A stretch of DNA of 64,000 nucleotides from the NCBI RefSeq assembly GCF_022347545.1, contig NZ_JAKREW010000005.1, positions 62,001 through 126,000 of the forward strand, in the 5' to 3' direction. The notes under the pieces are model-generated. The model ran no database searches, was not told where the DNA came from, and worked only from the letters and a program-made list of their open reading frames with translations. The translations under genes and the position numbers were made by a program. Of this stretch, positions 1 to 7,686 are shown one piece after another. Numbering within the stretch: position 1 is the stretch's first letter; each line of letters starts with the position of its first letter. Source of the stretch: Terribium retamae. Lineage in GTDB: Bacteria; Pseudomonadota; Alphaproteobacteria; Rhizobiales; Rhizobiaceae.

Positions 1-1415
1 ACTTCCGGCAGGTAGGACGAGATCAGGATGATGCCCGCGCCTTGCGACAGCAGTGTCGAGAACAGGCGATAGATTTCTGCCTTGGTGCCGACGTCGACGC
101 CCACCGTCGGTTCGTCGAAGATGAACAGTCTGGCGCCGTGGTTCAGCCATTTGCCGATGACGATCTTCTGCTGGTTGCCGCCGGACAGGCTTGAGGCCAA
201 CGCGTGCCGTCCGGCCGTCTTGATGCGCAGGCCGGAAATCTGCTGCTCGGCATGTTTTGTCTCTTCGCTGCCAGAGATCAGCAAGCCTTTGCTGATGCGC
301 TTGTAGACCGGTAGGTTGAGGTTCAATCCGACCGGCAGGTTGAGGCAAAGGCCCTGGTCGCGCCGGCTTTCAGGAGCCAACGCCATGCCGAGTTTGATCG
401 CATCATGCTCGGAGCGGATGTGAACCTCCTTGCCGTCCCAAAGGACTGTGCCGGAGGATTTGGCGTGGCGGCCGTAGAGCGTGGTGACGAATTCGCTGCG
501 GCCGGCGCCGATCAGGCCGTAGAGCCCAACGATCTCGCCCTCATGGACGGTCATCGAGATATTCTCGAAGCCCTTGCCGGAAAGTTGCCTGGCTTCCAGG
601 ATCGTCCTGCCGATCGGGAACTCGTCCTTGTGGTAGATCTGTTCGATCGAGCGGTTGATCATCAGCCGCACCAGTTCGGCTTCGTCGGTCTCCTTGATGT
701 TGCGGGTGCCGACATAGGTACCGTCGCGCAGCACCGAGACACGGTCGGCCAGCTCGAAAACCTCTTCCATGCGGTGGCTGATGTAGATGATGGTGACGCC
801 TTCGGCCTTGAGACGGCGGATCAGTGCGAAGAGCTGGTCGGCCTCTTTGCGGGTCAGGTAGGCCGTCGGCTCGTCGAAGATGAGGAACTTGGTGCCGCGT
901 ACCGTGGCTCGGGCGGCAGCGATCAACTGCTGCTGGCCAATGGTGAGGTCGCCCAGCATGACATGGGCAGGCAGGTTGAAGCCGAGATCGTTGATGATCT
1001 TCTGTGCGTCACGCACCATGGCACGCTGCTGCAAAAGGCCGTAGCGGACGTTTTCTTCGCCGAGGAACATGTTGGCGGCGACGCTGAGGTGGCGGCACAG
1101 CACCACTTCTTGGTGCACGGCGTTGATACCGAGCGCCATCGCTTCATGTGGCGTGGCAAGCGCGACCGGTTCACCTTCCCAGATGACATCGCCGGAAGTG
1201 CGCGGCATCACGCCGGTCAACAGCTTGATGAGCGTGGACTTGCCGGCGCCATTCTCGCCGACGATCGCGTGGATTTCACCCGCCTTGAACGCGAGATTCA
1301 CCGGCTTCAGCGCATGCGTGCCGGGATATTTCTTTTCCAGGCCGCGCAGCTCCAGGATCACCTTGCCGGGTTCCAGTTCCGGAGCGGGATGCTGGTGCAA
1401 TGTCGCTGATGTCAT
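1..1415 (-). CDS. Sugar ABC transporter ATP-binding protein, RbsA/XylG type (3' end outside window)
   Basis: This is the ATPase of a monosaccharide importer. It energises uptake through a permease probably encoded just beyond the left edge. Translation of the minus strand from ATG 1415, behind a GGAGG-like site, gives about 471 codons without a stop. It has two tandem nucleotide-binding halves. The first carries Walker A GENGAGKST near residue 54, the signature segment LTIGQQQ and Walker B FLIFDEPTAYL. The second has the degenerate start GLIGAGRSE typical of RbsA and a signature SLSGGNQQK. Family length is about 500 residues, so only some 25-35 are missing. It follows the binding-protein gene and belongs to the same minus-strand operon. 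The sugar is not shown by the sequence; the neighbours suggest a deoxysugar or aldonate precursor. Confidence 0.93.
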   Translation of the reverse strand, partial: MTSATLHQHPAPELEPGKVILELRGLEKKYPGTHALKPVNLAFKAGEIHAIVGENGAGKSTLIKLLTGVMPRTSGDVIWEGEPVALATPHEAMALGINAVHQEVVLCRHLSVAANMFLGEENVRYGLLQQRAMVRDAQKIINDLGFNLPAHVMLGDLTIGQQQLIAAARATVRGTKFLIFDEPTAYLTRKEADQLFALIRRLKAEGVTIIYISHRMEEVFELADRVSVLRDGTYVGTRNIKETDEAELVRLMINRSIEQIYHKDEFPIGRTILEARQLSGKGFENISMTVHEGEIVGLYGLIGAGRSEFVTTLYGRHAKSSGTVLWDGKEVHIRSEHDAIKLGMALAPESRRDQGLCLNLPVGLNLNLPVYKRISKGLLISGSEETKHAEQQISGLRIKTAGRHALASSLSGGNQQKIVIGKWLNHGARLFIFDEPTVGVDVGTKAEIYRLFSTLLSQGAGIILISSYLPE

Positions 1416-1577
1416 GACAATCCTCCCGATTGGCACGCTTTGGACAGCCTGTGCAGCCTAGCGCATGAGCCTTGAACCGGACAGTCATCGCTGCCGCTGT
1501 CAGGGTCTCAGGAAACGCTCTCACGAGAGCGATGCGAAGTCGTTTGCCAGGCAGACAAAGGTCTCGTCCCGGCAGGA

Positions 1578-1604
1578 TCTCCAGGGCCAAGACGGCCCTG
1601 GAGA
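1578..1604 (-). promoter_or_regulatory. Stem-loop after the binding-protein gene
   Basis: An 11-bp perfect stem (TCTCCAGGGCC pairing with GGCCCTGGAGA) with a 5-base loop lies 18 bases after the binding-protein stop and before the ATPase start. No T-run follows on the minus strand. A non-terminating hairpin here is the usual way ABC operons make more binding protein than ATPase, by 3'-end protection or partial attenuation; that role is inferred. Confidence 0.55.
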
Positions 1605-1621
1605 CGTTCAGCAAGCAAGGC

Positions 1622-2617
1622 TCAATCGAGCTTGGGATTGAGGAGCGCGTCGATCTTTGGCTCCTTCATGTTTTCCTTGGTGACGAGGTTGGCGCCGGTG
1701 TCGACGAAGGTCTCGACCTTCTCGCCCTTGGAGGCGGCCAGCGCAGTCTTGATGCCGTCATAACCCATGCGATACGGGTCCTGCACGACGAGGCCGGAGA
1801 TGACGCCGTCATTCAGGAACTTGATCAGCTTCTCGTCGCTGTCGAAGCCGATCAGCCCGACCTTGCCGGAAAGGTTGTTTTCGGCGATCGCCTGGCCGAC
1901 GCCCTGCGCCATGATCAGGTTGGAAGCGAAGATGCCCTTCAGGTCCGGATTGGCGGTGATCAGGTCGGTTGCGATGTTGAGGCCGGTCGTGGCCTGGCCG
2001 TCGGCATATTTGTCAGCGATCACCGTCAGGCCCGGATACTTGGCCTTGACCTGTTCGAGGAAGCCTTCGCGGCGCTGTTCGAGCGAACCGGCACCTGGAA
2101 GCGCAGTGATGATCGCCACCTTGCCTTCGACCTTGCCACCATTGGCGGCGCCGATCGCTGCGGCCAGACCGTCGGCCGCAACCTGGCCGCCGACCTTGTT
2201 GTCGGTGGTCAGGAACGACGTGAAGGCCTTGGAGTCGGCCGAAGAGTCGATACCGATGATCTTCACCTTCTTGGCAGCTTCGTCGATCGGCTTTCCAAGA
2301 GCCTTGGCCTCGGTCGGAGAGATGACGACGGCGGCCGGATTGCCGGCGACGGCGTTCTCAAGGATCGAGATCTGGCCGTTCACGTCGGTCTCGGCCTGTG
2401 CGCCGAGTTCGGGCACGTTGACGCCGAGATCCTTGCCGGCCTTGCGTGCACCGGCGAGCACGATCTGCCAGTAGAAGGAGGTGGTATCCTTCACGATGAT
2501 CGGAATGGTGGTGTCGGCCGCAGCGGCCGGCCCCGGCTGGAATGCGCCGGCCAGCATCGAGGCTGCGGCGAGTGCCACGAAAGTGCGGCGGCTAAACATG
2601 CTTTTCACGAATTTCAT
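1622..2617 (-). CDS. Sugar ABC transporter substrate-binding protein (Peripla_BP_4, ribose-binding type)
   Basis: This periplasmic protein captures a sugar for the ATPase encoded downstream. The ATG at 2617 is preferred because GGGAGGAAG sits just upstream; an in-frame ATG at 2680 lacks one. The 331-residue product starts with a signal peptide (MKFVKSMFSRRTF, then an alanine-rich core ending AAAADTT). The mature part has the type I fold pattern: IPIIVKDTTSFYW, VISPTEAKAL, IIGIDSSADS, GIFASNLIMAQG and VGLIGFDSDEKL. Length and layout match the RbsB/XylF class. The hinge and ligand residues cannot be assigned to one sugar. A FucU-type mutarotase and an aldose dehydrogenase in the same operon favour L-fucose, D-arabinose or a similar aldose. 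Confidence 0.92.
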   Translation of the reverse strand: MKFVKSMFSRRTFVALAAASMLAGAFQPGPAAAADTTIPIIVKDTTSFYWQIVLAGARKAGKDLGVNVPELGAQAETDVNGQISILENAVAGNPAAVVISPTEAKALGKPIDEAAKKVKIIGIDSSADSKAFTSFLTTDNKVGGQVAADGLAAAIGAANGGKVEGKVAIITALPGAGSLEQRREGFLEQVKAKYPGLTVIADKYADGQATTGLNIATDLITANPDLKGIFASNLIMAQGVGQAIAENNLSGKVGLIGFDSDEKLIKFLNDGVISGLVVQDPYRMGYDGIKTALAASKGEKVETFVDTGANLVTKENMKEPKIDALLNPKLD

Positions 2618-2684
2618 AGGCTTCCTCCCAAAGTCGCCCGGTCGATTACGCGAAGTCCCTTCTGGATAGGCGAAGTCCAATCAG

Positions 2685-2703
2685 GACTTTATAGATAAAA
2701 AAC
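2685..2703. promoter_or_regulatory. Candidate GntR operator before the binding-protein gene
   Basis: The plus strand reads GACTTTATAGATAAAAAAC, 70-85 bases before the binding-protein start. It closely matches GTCTTTTATCGTAAAAAAAC in front of the dehydratase gene at 5985-6003. The shared A/T-rich form, CTTTWTAnnTAAAAAAC with a small internal dyad, fits an FCD-type GntR site. The regulator gene at 6165 is the natural candidate. Assignment is by comparison of these two copies only. Confidence 0.4.
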
Positions 2704-2854
2704 AGCATACGATTTTTAGTGGATCGCAACTGCGCTTGCAAGTGTGGCCTTCCTCCGTCGTCCTCACTGCTTTCTCCGATATGAAGCATCAATTCCAAAA
2801 TAAGGTCAAGACGGAATATTCATTCCATATCGATGAACCGGATATCTTTCCTCG

Positions 2855-3292
2855 TCAATCCTGCTCTGGGCGAACCACGCCTTTCTTGAGAAGGATGTTG
2901 GCATAGGCGGCGCGCTCGCCGGAGGCGACGATATAGGCGGCCTTGGCGGCGCGTTCATAAAAGGCGAACCGTTCCAGGGGCGCGATGACAAAAGGCCCAG
3001 CCAGGCGGTCGACGATCGATTGATAGGACCGGCATATGTCTGGAAGACGGTCCGGGTCTTCGACGACTGCCATACGGAATGCGGCGGCCGGCGCGTAGGT
3101 GTCGAGTGGCATATGGGTAAGGATGGCTTCCAGCAATGCCTCGCCACCCAGTCCGTCGGCGCGCACGACCTTCGGTCCTTGCGTGCTCGCCGGAAAATTG
3201 CCGTCGGCAATGACGATTTCGTCGCCATGCCCCATGCTGCGCAGCGCGTGCAGCAGATCTGGCCCAAGAAGGGGATGAATGCCGCGCAGCAT
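2855..3292 (-). CDS. RbsD/FucU family sugar mutarotase
   Basis: This enzyme interconverts anomers of a monosaccharide after uptake so that the next enzyme receives the right form. The 145-residue product is of normal family length. It starts with the diagnostic MLRGIHPLLGPDLLHALRSMGHGDEIVIADGNFPA, where the early His and the DGNFPA loop form the active site. It ends with a Tyr-rich segment (FAFYERAAKAAY) that matches FucU better than RbsD. It lies 55 bases after the aldo/keto reductase gene in the same direction. FucU acts on L-fucose; pairing with an aldose 1-dehydrogenase makes L-fucose or D-arabinose the best guess, but the substrate is inferred from context. Confidence 0.88.
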   Translation of the reverse strand: MLRGIHPLLGPDLLHALRSMGHGDEIVIADGNFPASTQGPKVVRADGLGGEALLEAILTHMPLDTYAPAAAFRMAVVEDPDRLPDICRSYQSIVDRLAGPFVIAPLERFAFYERAAKAAYIVASGERAAYANILLKKGVVRPEQD

Positions 3293-3347
3293 CAGGCGAT
3301 TTCCTTCCGGATGCCGGTAGTTCTTCGACGATCGTGCACGTTTGTAT

Positions 3348-4364
3348 TCATTCGCGCACAGCTCCCGTCAGCGGCGGCTGCACAGTCGTATAAGGACGGT
3401 ATTTCTCGAATTCCGAGTCTGGAACCTGGACCTTGAGCAGGTCGATGTTGCGCGTCAGACTGGAAGCCTTGGCCGTGCCGATCAGCACCGTCGAGACTGC
3501 TTTCTCATGCAAGGGGAACTGCAGCGCGGCGGCGGCCAACGGATATCCGGCCTGGCTGGCGATCGTCTCCATGGCCGAAACCTTCGACAAGATGTCCGGT
3601 GAGGCTGGTCCATAGTCGAAATGCGATCCAGGCTTTGCGCCGGTGGCCAGAATACCGGAATTGAAGACGCCGCCGATGACCAGCGTGGTGCCGCTTTGAT
3701 GGCAGAGCGGCAGAAGCTCAGCCTCGGCCGAGCGGTCGAGCAGCGAATAGCGCCCGGCAAGCAGGATACTGTCGAGCGGCGCGCGGCGCATCACTTCCAG
3801 GCAAATCTCCACCTCGTTGACGCCGAGGCCGTAGGCGGAAATGACGCCGCCCGATTTCAGCTCTTCCAGTGCTCTGATGCCGCCGTCCAGCAATTGGCCG
3901 AGATGCACCTTGGTAAGCTCGATGCCGTGCGTGTAGACGCCGATATCGTGTACATAGAGGATGTCGATGCGGTTGAGACCCAACCGTGCATAGCTGAATT
4001 CGACCGAGCGCATGATGCCGTCATAGCTGTAGTCATATTCCAGCTTGAACGGCAGCGGGTTGAAGAAGCCGAGATTGGGGACCTCGTGTTCCGGCGCCGG
4101 CTTGAGCAAGCGGCCGACCTTGGTGGAAAGCGCATAGCTGTCGCGGGGCTTGTCGCGCAGGAAATCACCGAAACGACGCTCCGAGAGTCCGAAACCGTAG
4201 TGAGGGGCTGTGTCGAAATAGCGGATGCCGGAACTCCAGGCCGCGTCGAGCACGGCTTCGGCGTCCTTGTTCGGTACCGCCTGGTAGAGATTGCCCAGCG
4301 ACGCACCGCCGAAACTGATCTCGGTGACGTCCAGCGCGGTTTTGCCGATACGGCGGGTCTTCAT
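3348..4364 (-). CDS. Aldo/keto reductase, probable aldose (L-fucose/D-threo-aldose) 1-dehydrogenase
   Basis: A TIM-barrel NAD(P)-dependent oxidoreductase that probably oxidises the anomeric carbon of an aldose to the lactone. The 338-residue product starts MKTRRIGKTALDVTEISFGGASLGN. The catalytic tetrad is visible: Asp51 and Tyr56 in YFDTAPHYG, Lys in STKVGR and His in ILYVHDIG. The cofactor loop is near the C-terminus (TVLIGTAKASSLTRNI). The long insertion after the Lys (PAPEHEVPNLGFFNPLPF) resembles the D-threo-aldose/L-fucose dehydrogenase subgroup. It sits between the dehydratase and mutarotase genes, so the three could convert a free sugar to a 2-keto-3-deoxy acid once a lactonase has acted. 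The exact sugar is inferred. Confidence 0.87.
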   Translation of the reverse strand: MKTRRIGKTALDVTEISFGGASLGNLYQAVPNKDAEAVLDAAWSSGIRYFDTAPHYGFGLSERRFGDFLRDKPRDSYALSTKVGRLLKPAPEHEVPNLGFFNPLPFKLEYDYSYDGIMRSVEFSYARLGLNRIDILYVHDIGVYTHGIELTKVHLGQLLDGGIRALEELKSGGVISAYGLGVNEVEICLEVMRRAPLDSILLAGRYSLLDRSAEAELLPLCHQSGTTLVIGGVFNSGILATGAKPGSHFDYGPASPDILSKVSAMETIASQAGYPLAAAALQFPLHEKAVSTVLIGTAKASSLTRNIDLLKVQVPDSEFEKYRPYTTVQPPLTGAVRE

Positions 4365-4415
4365 GCAGGAACTCCCATTCGCGCTGTTTCCCAGGCGTCT
4401 CTCACTTTTTCGAAG

Positions 4416-5921
4416 CTACAGTGTTGCGCCGAGATGCCAAGGCACGAACTCGTTGTCGCCGTAGCCGAACAGTTCGCTCTTCGTCTTCTTGCCCGAGGCC
4501 GTTTCGATGATCAGCTCGAACATCTCACGGCCCATCTCGGCGATGGTCTTGTCGCCGGAGGCGATGACACCGCAATTGACGTCCATGTCTTCTTCCATGG
4601 CCTCAAACAGCGGCGCGTTGGTGGCCACCTTGATCGACGGTGTCGGATGGCTGCCGAAGCAAGAGCCGCGCCCGGTGGTGAAAACGATGACATTGGCGCC
4701 GCCGGCCACCTGGCCAGTAGCGGACACGGGGTCGTAGCCCGGCGTGTCCATGAAGACGAGGCCGCTGCCGGTGACCTTTTCGGCATAGGCAAAGACACCG
4801 TTGAGCGGGGTCTGGCCACCCTTGGCGACGGCACCGAGCGATTTTTCAAGAATGGTGGTCAGCCCGCCGCGCTTGTTGCCCGGCGAGGGGTTGTTGTCGA
4901 TGGACGCGCCATGCATGGCAGTGTGGTTTTCCCACCATTTGATCAGGCGATCGAGCTTCTCAGCGATCTCAGGCGTGGCAGCGCGGTAGGCAAGCAGGTG
5001 TTCGGCACCGTAGATCTCGGTGGTCTCCGAAAGGATGCCGATGCCGCCGACGCCGGCGAGGAGATCGACCGCCGCACCCAGCGCCGGATTGGCTGTGATG
5101 CCCGACATGCCGTCCGAGCCGCCGCACTGCAGGCCGACGACGATCTCCGAGACCGGGATCGGCTCACGCTCCAGCTTGCCGACTTCTTGAGCGATTTCGG
5201 CCAGCACGCCCATCGCCTTTTCGACCGATTTGCGCGAGCCGCCGGCATCCTGGATGTTGAAATGCCGCTTGCCGGCGGCAACACCTTTCTGGCCGTAAAG
5301 TGTGAGCTGGTTGACCTCGCAGCCCAACCCCACCATCAGCACACCGCCGAAATTGGGGTGGCGCGCATAACCGGCCAGCGTGCGGTGCAGAACCATCATG
5401 CCGTCGCCGGTGGCGCTCATGCCGCAGCCCTGGCCGTGCACGATCGGCACGAAACCGTCGATCCCAGGATAAAGCGGCAGCAGGCGGCGGTTGGCCTCGT
5501 CAGCAATCGCATGGCAGACGGTGGCCGAACAGTTCACGCTGGCGACGATGCCGACGAAATTACGCGTGCCGGCGCGACCGTCGGCGCGGCGATAGCCCAT
5601 GAAGGTGCGGATCTTGTCGCTCTCGCTGGCTTCCAGTGGCGCGGAAGGCGGCACCACCGGCATGCGGCCGGATTCGAAGACCAGATTGTGCGAATGCACA
5701 TGCTCGCCCGCCGCTATGTCCTGTGTGGCGCGGCCAATTGCCTGTGCGTATTTGACGACCGCGGACCCTGCCGGGATCGGTTTGATCGCCACCTTGTGAC
5801 CGGATTCGATGGCATCGGCGGTTGTCGCACCGCCCGGCAGCGTCGTGCCTTTTTCCAGGCGCCCGTTGGCGACGACGACATTGTCGGAAGGCGAGAGCAC
5901 GATCGAATTGGCGGCGGTCAC
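4416..5921 (-). CDS. UxaA/GarD-family altronate-type dehydratase
   Basis: This belongs to the iron-dependent sugar-acid dehydratases that turn altronate or galactarate into a 2-keto-3-deoxy product. The N-terminal SAF domain (SIVLSPSDNVVVANGRLEKG) is followed by the catalytic part with the conserved Cys/His segments (NCSATVCHAIAD, IVHGQGCGMS, GLQCGGSDG, GRGSCFGSHPTPSIK). I prefer the GTG at 5921, which gives 501 residues starting a few residues before the SAF domain, with AGGAA upstream. A TTG at 6017 would add 32 unconserved residues. It is the first gene of the minus-strand operon, divergent from the GntR gene. In this context it may dehydrate an aldonate such as fuconate; that substrate is a guess. 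Confidence 0.88.
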   Translation of the reverse strand: MTAANSIVLSPSDNVVVANGRLEKGTTLPGGATTADAIESGHKVAIKPIPAGSAVVKYAQAIGRATQDIAAGEHVHSHNLVFESGRMPVVPPSAPLEASESDKIRTFMGYRRADGRAGTRNFVGIVASVNCSATVCHAIADEANRRLLPLYPGIDGFVPIVHGQGCGMSATGDGMMVLHRTLAGYARHPNFGGVLMVGLGCEVNQLTLYGQKGVAAGKRHFNIQDAGGSRKSVEKAMGVLAEIAQEVGKLEREPIPVSEIVVGLQCGGSDGMSGITANPALGAAVDLLAGVGGIGILSETTEIYGAEHLLAYRAATPEIAEKLDRLIKWWENHTAMHGASIDNNPSPGNKRGGLTTILEKSLGAVAKGGQTPLNGVFAYAEKVTGSGLVFMDTPGYDPVSATGQVAGGANVIVFTTGRGSCFGSHPTPSIKVATNAPLFEAMEEDMDVNCGVIASGDKTIAEMGREMFELIIETASGKKTKSELFGYGDNEFVPWHLGATL

Positions 5922-5984
5922 GGCGTCGGTTCCTGGGATGGTCCTGGGTCCTGCCGGATTGACACCGGCTTTCCTGAAGCTAAT

Positions 5985-6003
5985 GTCTTTTATCGTAAAA
6001 AAA
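5985..6003. promoter_or_regulatory. Candidate GntR operator before the dehydratase gene
   Basis: The plus strand reads GTCTTTTATCGTAAAAAAAC, with a TTTTA-TCG-TAAAA dyad in it. A near copy lies at 2685-2703 before the binding-protein gene. It is located between the divergent dehydratase and GntR genes, where a local repressor would act on both. Confidence 0.42.
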
Positions 6004-6042
6004 CATTTGAGCGTCAATTGGCATTTTCAGTTACAGCGCTTG

Positions 6043-6098
6043 CTAGAGCAATTCCGGGAAAAGTGCGCAGCGGTTTTCCGCCTGGAATTGCGTAAAAA
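6043..6098. repeat. Dispersed palindromic repeat, copy A
   Basis: The element runs AGAGCAATTCCGGG, AAAAGTGCGCAGCGG, TTTTCCGCCTGGAATTGCG. Its ends pair (GCAATTCC with GGAATTGC) and it can fold into an imperfect hairpin. A related copy in opposite orientation lies at 21178-21230. Short intergenic palindromes of this form are common in rhizobial chromosomes. It lies between the dehydratase and GntR genes. Confidence 0.7.
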
Positions 6099-6164
6099 CA
6101 AAGAGTTAGGCTTTCTGCGTTTCCGTCAAGAACGGAAGCGCTCCAAGGTCGGCGCGAGGGCAGG

Positions 6165-7100
6165 ATGTCGAAGAGCAACAACGTCTACAAGGATGCCTAC
6201 AACCGCTGCCTGCGGCTTCTGGAGGAGACCAGCAACCTGCCCTCCGAGCCGGAACTGGGGGCGATGCTCGGGGTGAGCCGTACGACGGTGCGGGGCATTC
6301 TCGCCCGCATGGCTGAAAACGGGCTGATCGCCTGGGACAAGCGCGACAAGACGGTGCTGCGTGCGCCGAAAGAGGATGACTTCTTCCCGGACGAGGAAAC
6401 CGACTCGCTGTCACAGATCATCGAGCGTTCCTTCATGCGACGCCTGCTGGCCGAGGGCGCGGAAGCGGGCATGCAGATCAACGAGTTGGAGCTGGCGCGC
6501 GAGATCGGAGTCGGCACCACCAGCGTGCGCGAGTTCCTCATTCGCTTCAGCCGCTTCGGTCTGATCGAAAAGCGCCGCAACAGCCATTGGGTGCTGAAGG
6601 GTTTCACCCACGCCTTCGCGCTGGAGCTTGCCGACATCCGCGAAATGTTCGAACTGCGCTCGGCGGCGGCCTTTGCGGCGTTGCCGGACGACAGCCCGGT
6701 CTGGGCCGATCTCGATCGCCTGGAAACAGAGCACCGCGCCTTGGCGCGGGATATCGCCAATCGCTATCCCGAATTCTCGGAACTGGACGAGCGCTTCCAC
6801 CGGCTGATCCACAGCGCTTCGCGCAACCGCTTCATCGTCGATTTCTACGATGTCATCGCCATGATCTTCCACTACCACTATCAGTGGAACAAGGCGGGTC
6901 AGCGCAGCCGTAACGAAACGGCCGTAGCCGAGCATCTCGCTTATATCGCCGCGCTCAAGTCACGCGATTTGGCGAAAGTAGAAGCTGCCTGCCGCAAGCA
7001 TCTTACCTCGGCACGGCAGACCTTGATCGATTCGACGCCCGAGGGCCGGCTGAACGTTCAAGCGAGGCGCGCGGAAACGCCTGCCGGGAACACTGCCTGA
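6165..7100 (+). CDS. GntR-family regulator (FCD) with two winged-helix DNA-binding domains
   Basis: Probable repressor of the divergent sugar operon. The ATG at 6165 has GAGGGCAGG just upstream. The 311-residue product has an N-terminal GntR-type winged helix (about residues 22-60; LPSEPELGAMLGVSRTTVRGILARM) and a second one (about 96-140; INELELAREIGVGTTSVREFLIRFSRFGLI). An all-helical ligand domain with FCD features follows (ELADIREMFELRSAAAF; DERFHRLIHSASRN; EHLAYIAAL). Standard FadR/FCD proteins have one winged helix and about 230 residues, so the extra N-terminal domain explains the length. The effector is unknown; an intermediate of the adjacent pathway is likely. Confidence 0.88.
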   Translation: MSKSNNVYKDAYNRCLRLLEETSNLPSEPELGAMLGVSRTTVRGILARMAENGLIAWDKRDKTVLRAPKEDDFFPDEETDSLSQIIERSFMRRLLAEGAEAGMQINELELAREIGVGTTSVREFLIRFSRFGLIEKRRNSHWVLKGFTHAFALELADIREMFELRSAAAFAALPDDSPVWADLDRLETEHRALARDIANRYPEFSELDERFHRLIHSASRNRFIVDFYDVIAMIFHYHYQWNKAGQRSRNETAVAEHLAYIAALKSRDLAKVEAACRKHLTSARQTLIDSTPEGRLNVQARRAETPAGNTA

Positions 7101-7204
7101 CTCTGCTCCATGGTGGGCTTGTTGCCGCAGCGCCGATTTGGCGATTTGCCGGTCCCTTGGCTCGTGATAGGTCTAGGCGGACTGGCAAGGGAGTGCGCGA
7201 CGCC

Positions 7205-7591
7205 GTGATCGCCGGGCGCAGGAAATGGAGCATGCCGACGGCCCTCGCCGTTGCGTGGCTGCTCGTCCTGCAATCCGTGCTTGGCGCCTTTGCCGCTGGT
7301 GTCGGGCCCAACCCTCCCCAGCTCGACGCTTTCGGCGCTGTCATCTGTACCCATGACGGTGCGGCGCAACTGCCTCCCGGCGAGCAGCCGCAACAGCATC
7401 AGCAATCGTGCTGCGTCCTGGGCTGCAATATGTACTCGTCAGCCTTTGGCGCGCCGCCGGAATCCTCTCCTCTGCTTGACGGTGTGGCCTTTGCCACCAG
7501 TTACCTCTTCGCCTTTCCTGCCAGCAACGACATTGGTTTCAGCCATGACTGGTCGCCGGGGAATCCGCGCGCGCCACCGACTTCGGCCTGA
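7205..7591 (+). CDS. Small secreted Cys-containing protein, DUF2946-like
   Basis: I do not recognise a defined function. The product has a signal peptide-like N-terminus (basic IAGRRKW, then AVAWLLVLQSVLGAFAAG). A short mature part follows with ICTHDG, a Gln-rich stretch and CCVLGCN, then an acidic tail. The CTHDG plus later clustered Cys pattern resembles DUF2946 proteins, which are often found next to copper genes. It is the first gene of a plus-strand cluster of copper chaperone and transport genes, so metal binding in the periplasm is plausible. The start is uncertain: GTG 7205 gives the best signal peptide; TTG 7157 and ATG 7232 are alternatives. Confidence 0.62.
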   Translation: MIAGRRKWSMPTALAVAWLLVLQSVLGAFAAGVGPNPPQLDAFGAVICTHDGAAQLPPGEQPQQHQQSCCVLGCNMYSSAFGAPPESSPLLDGVAFATSYLFAFPASNDIGFSHDWSPGNPRAPPTSA

Positions 7592-7686
7592 TCTTTGACG
7601 TTGCGCCTGGCCCTTGGCCGCGCCACGATTTTCTCCCTCATTTTATCACGCGTCCGGCAACGGCGCGTCTGCCATGGAGCAATCCC

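Noticed and set aside
405..2698. Open frames on the plus strand across the ABC ATPase and binding-protein genes
   Set aside because: They mirror real minus-strand genes with Walker motifs and a signal peptide, and their products are low-complexity Asp/Gly/Arg-rich sequences.
3621..6095. Very long open frame (824 codons) on the plus strand
   Set aside because: It is antisense to the aldo/keto reductase and dehydratase genes, both with intact family motifs. High GC content with codon bias keeps the opposite strand open; its product has no recognisable domain.
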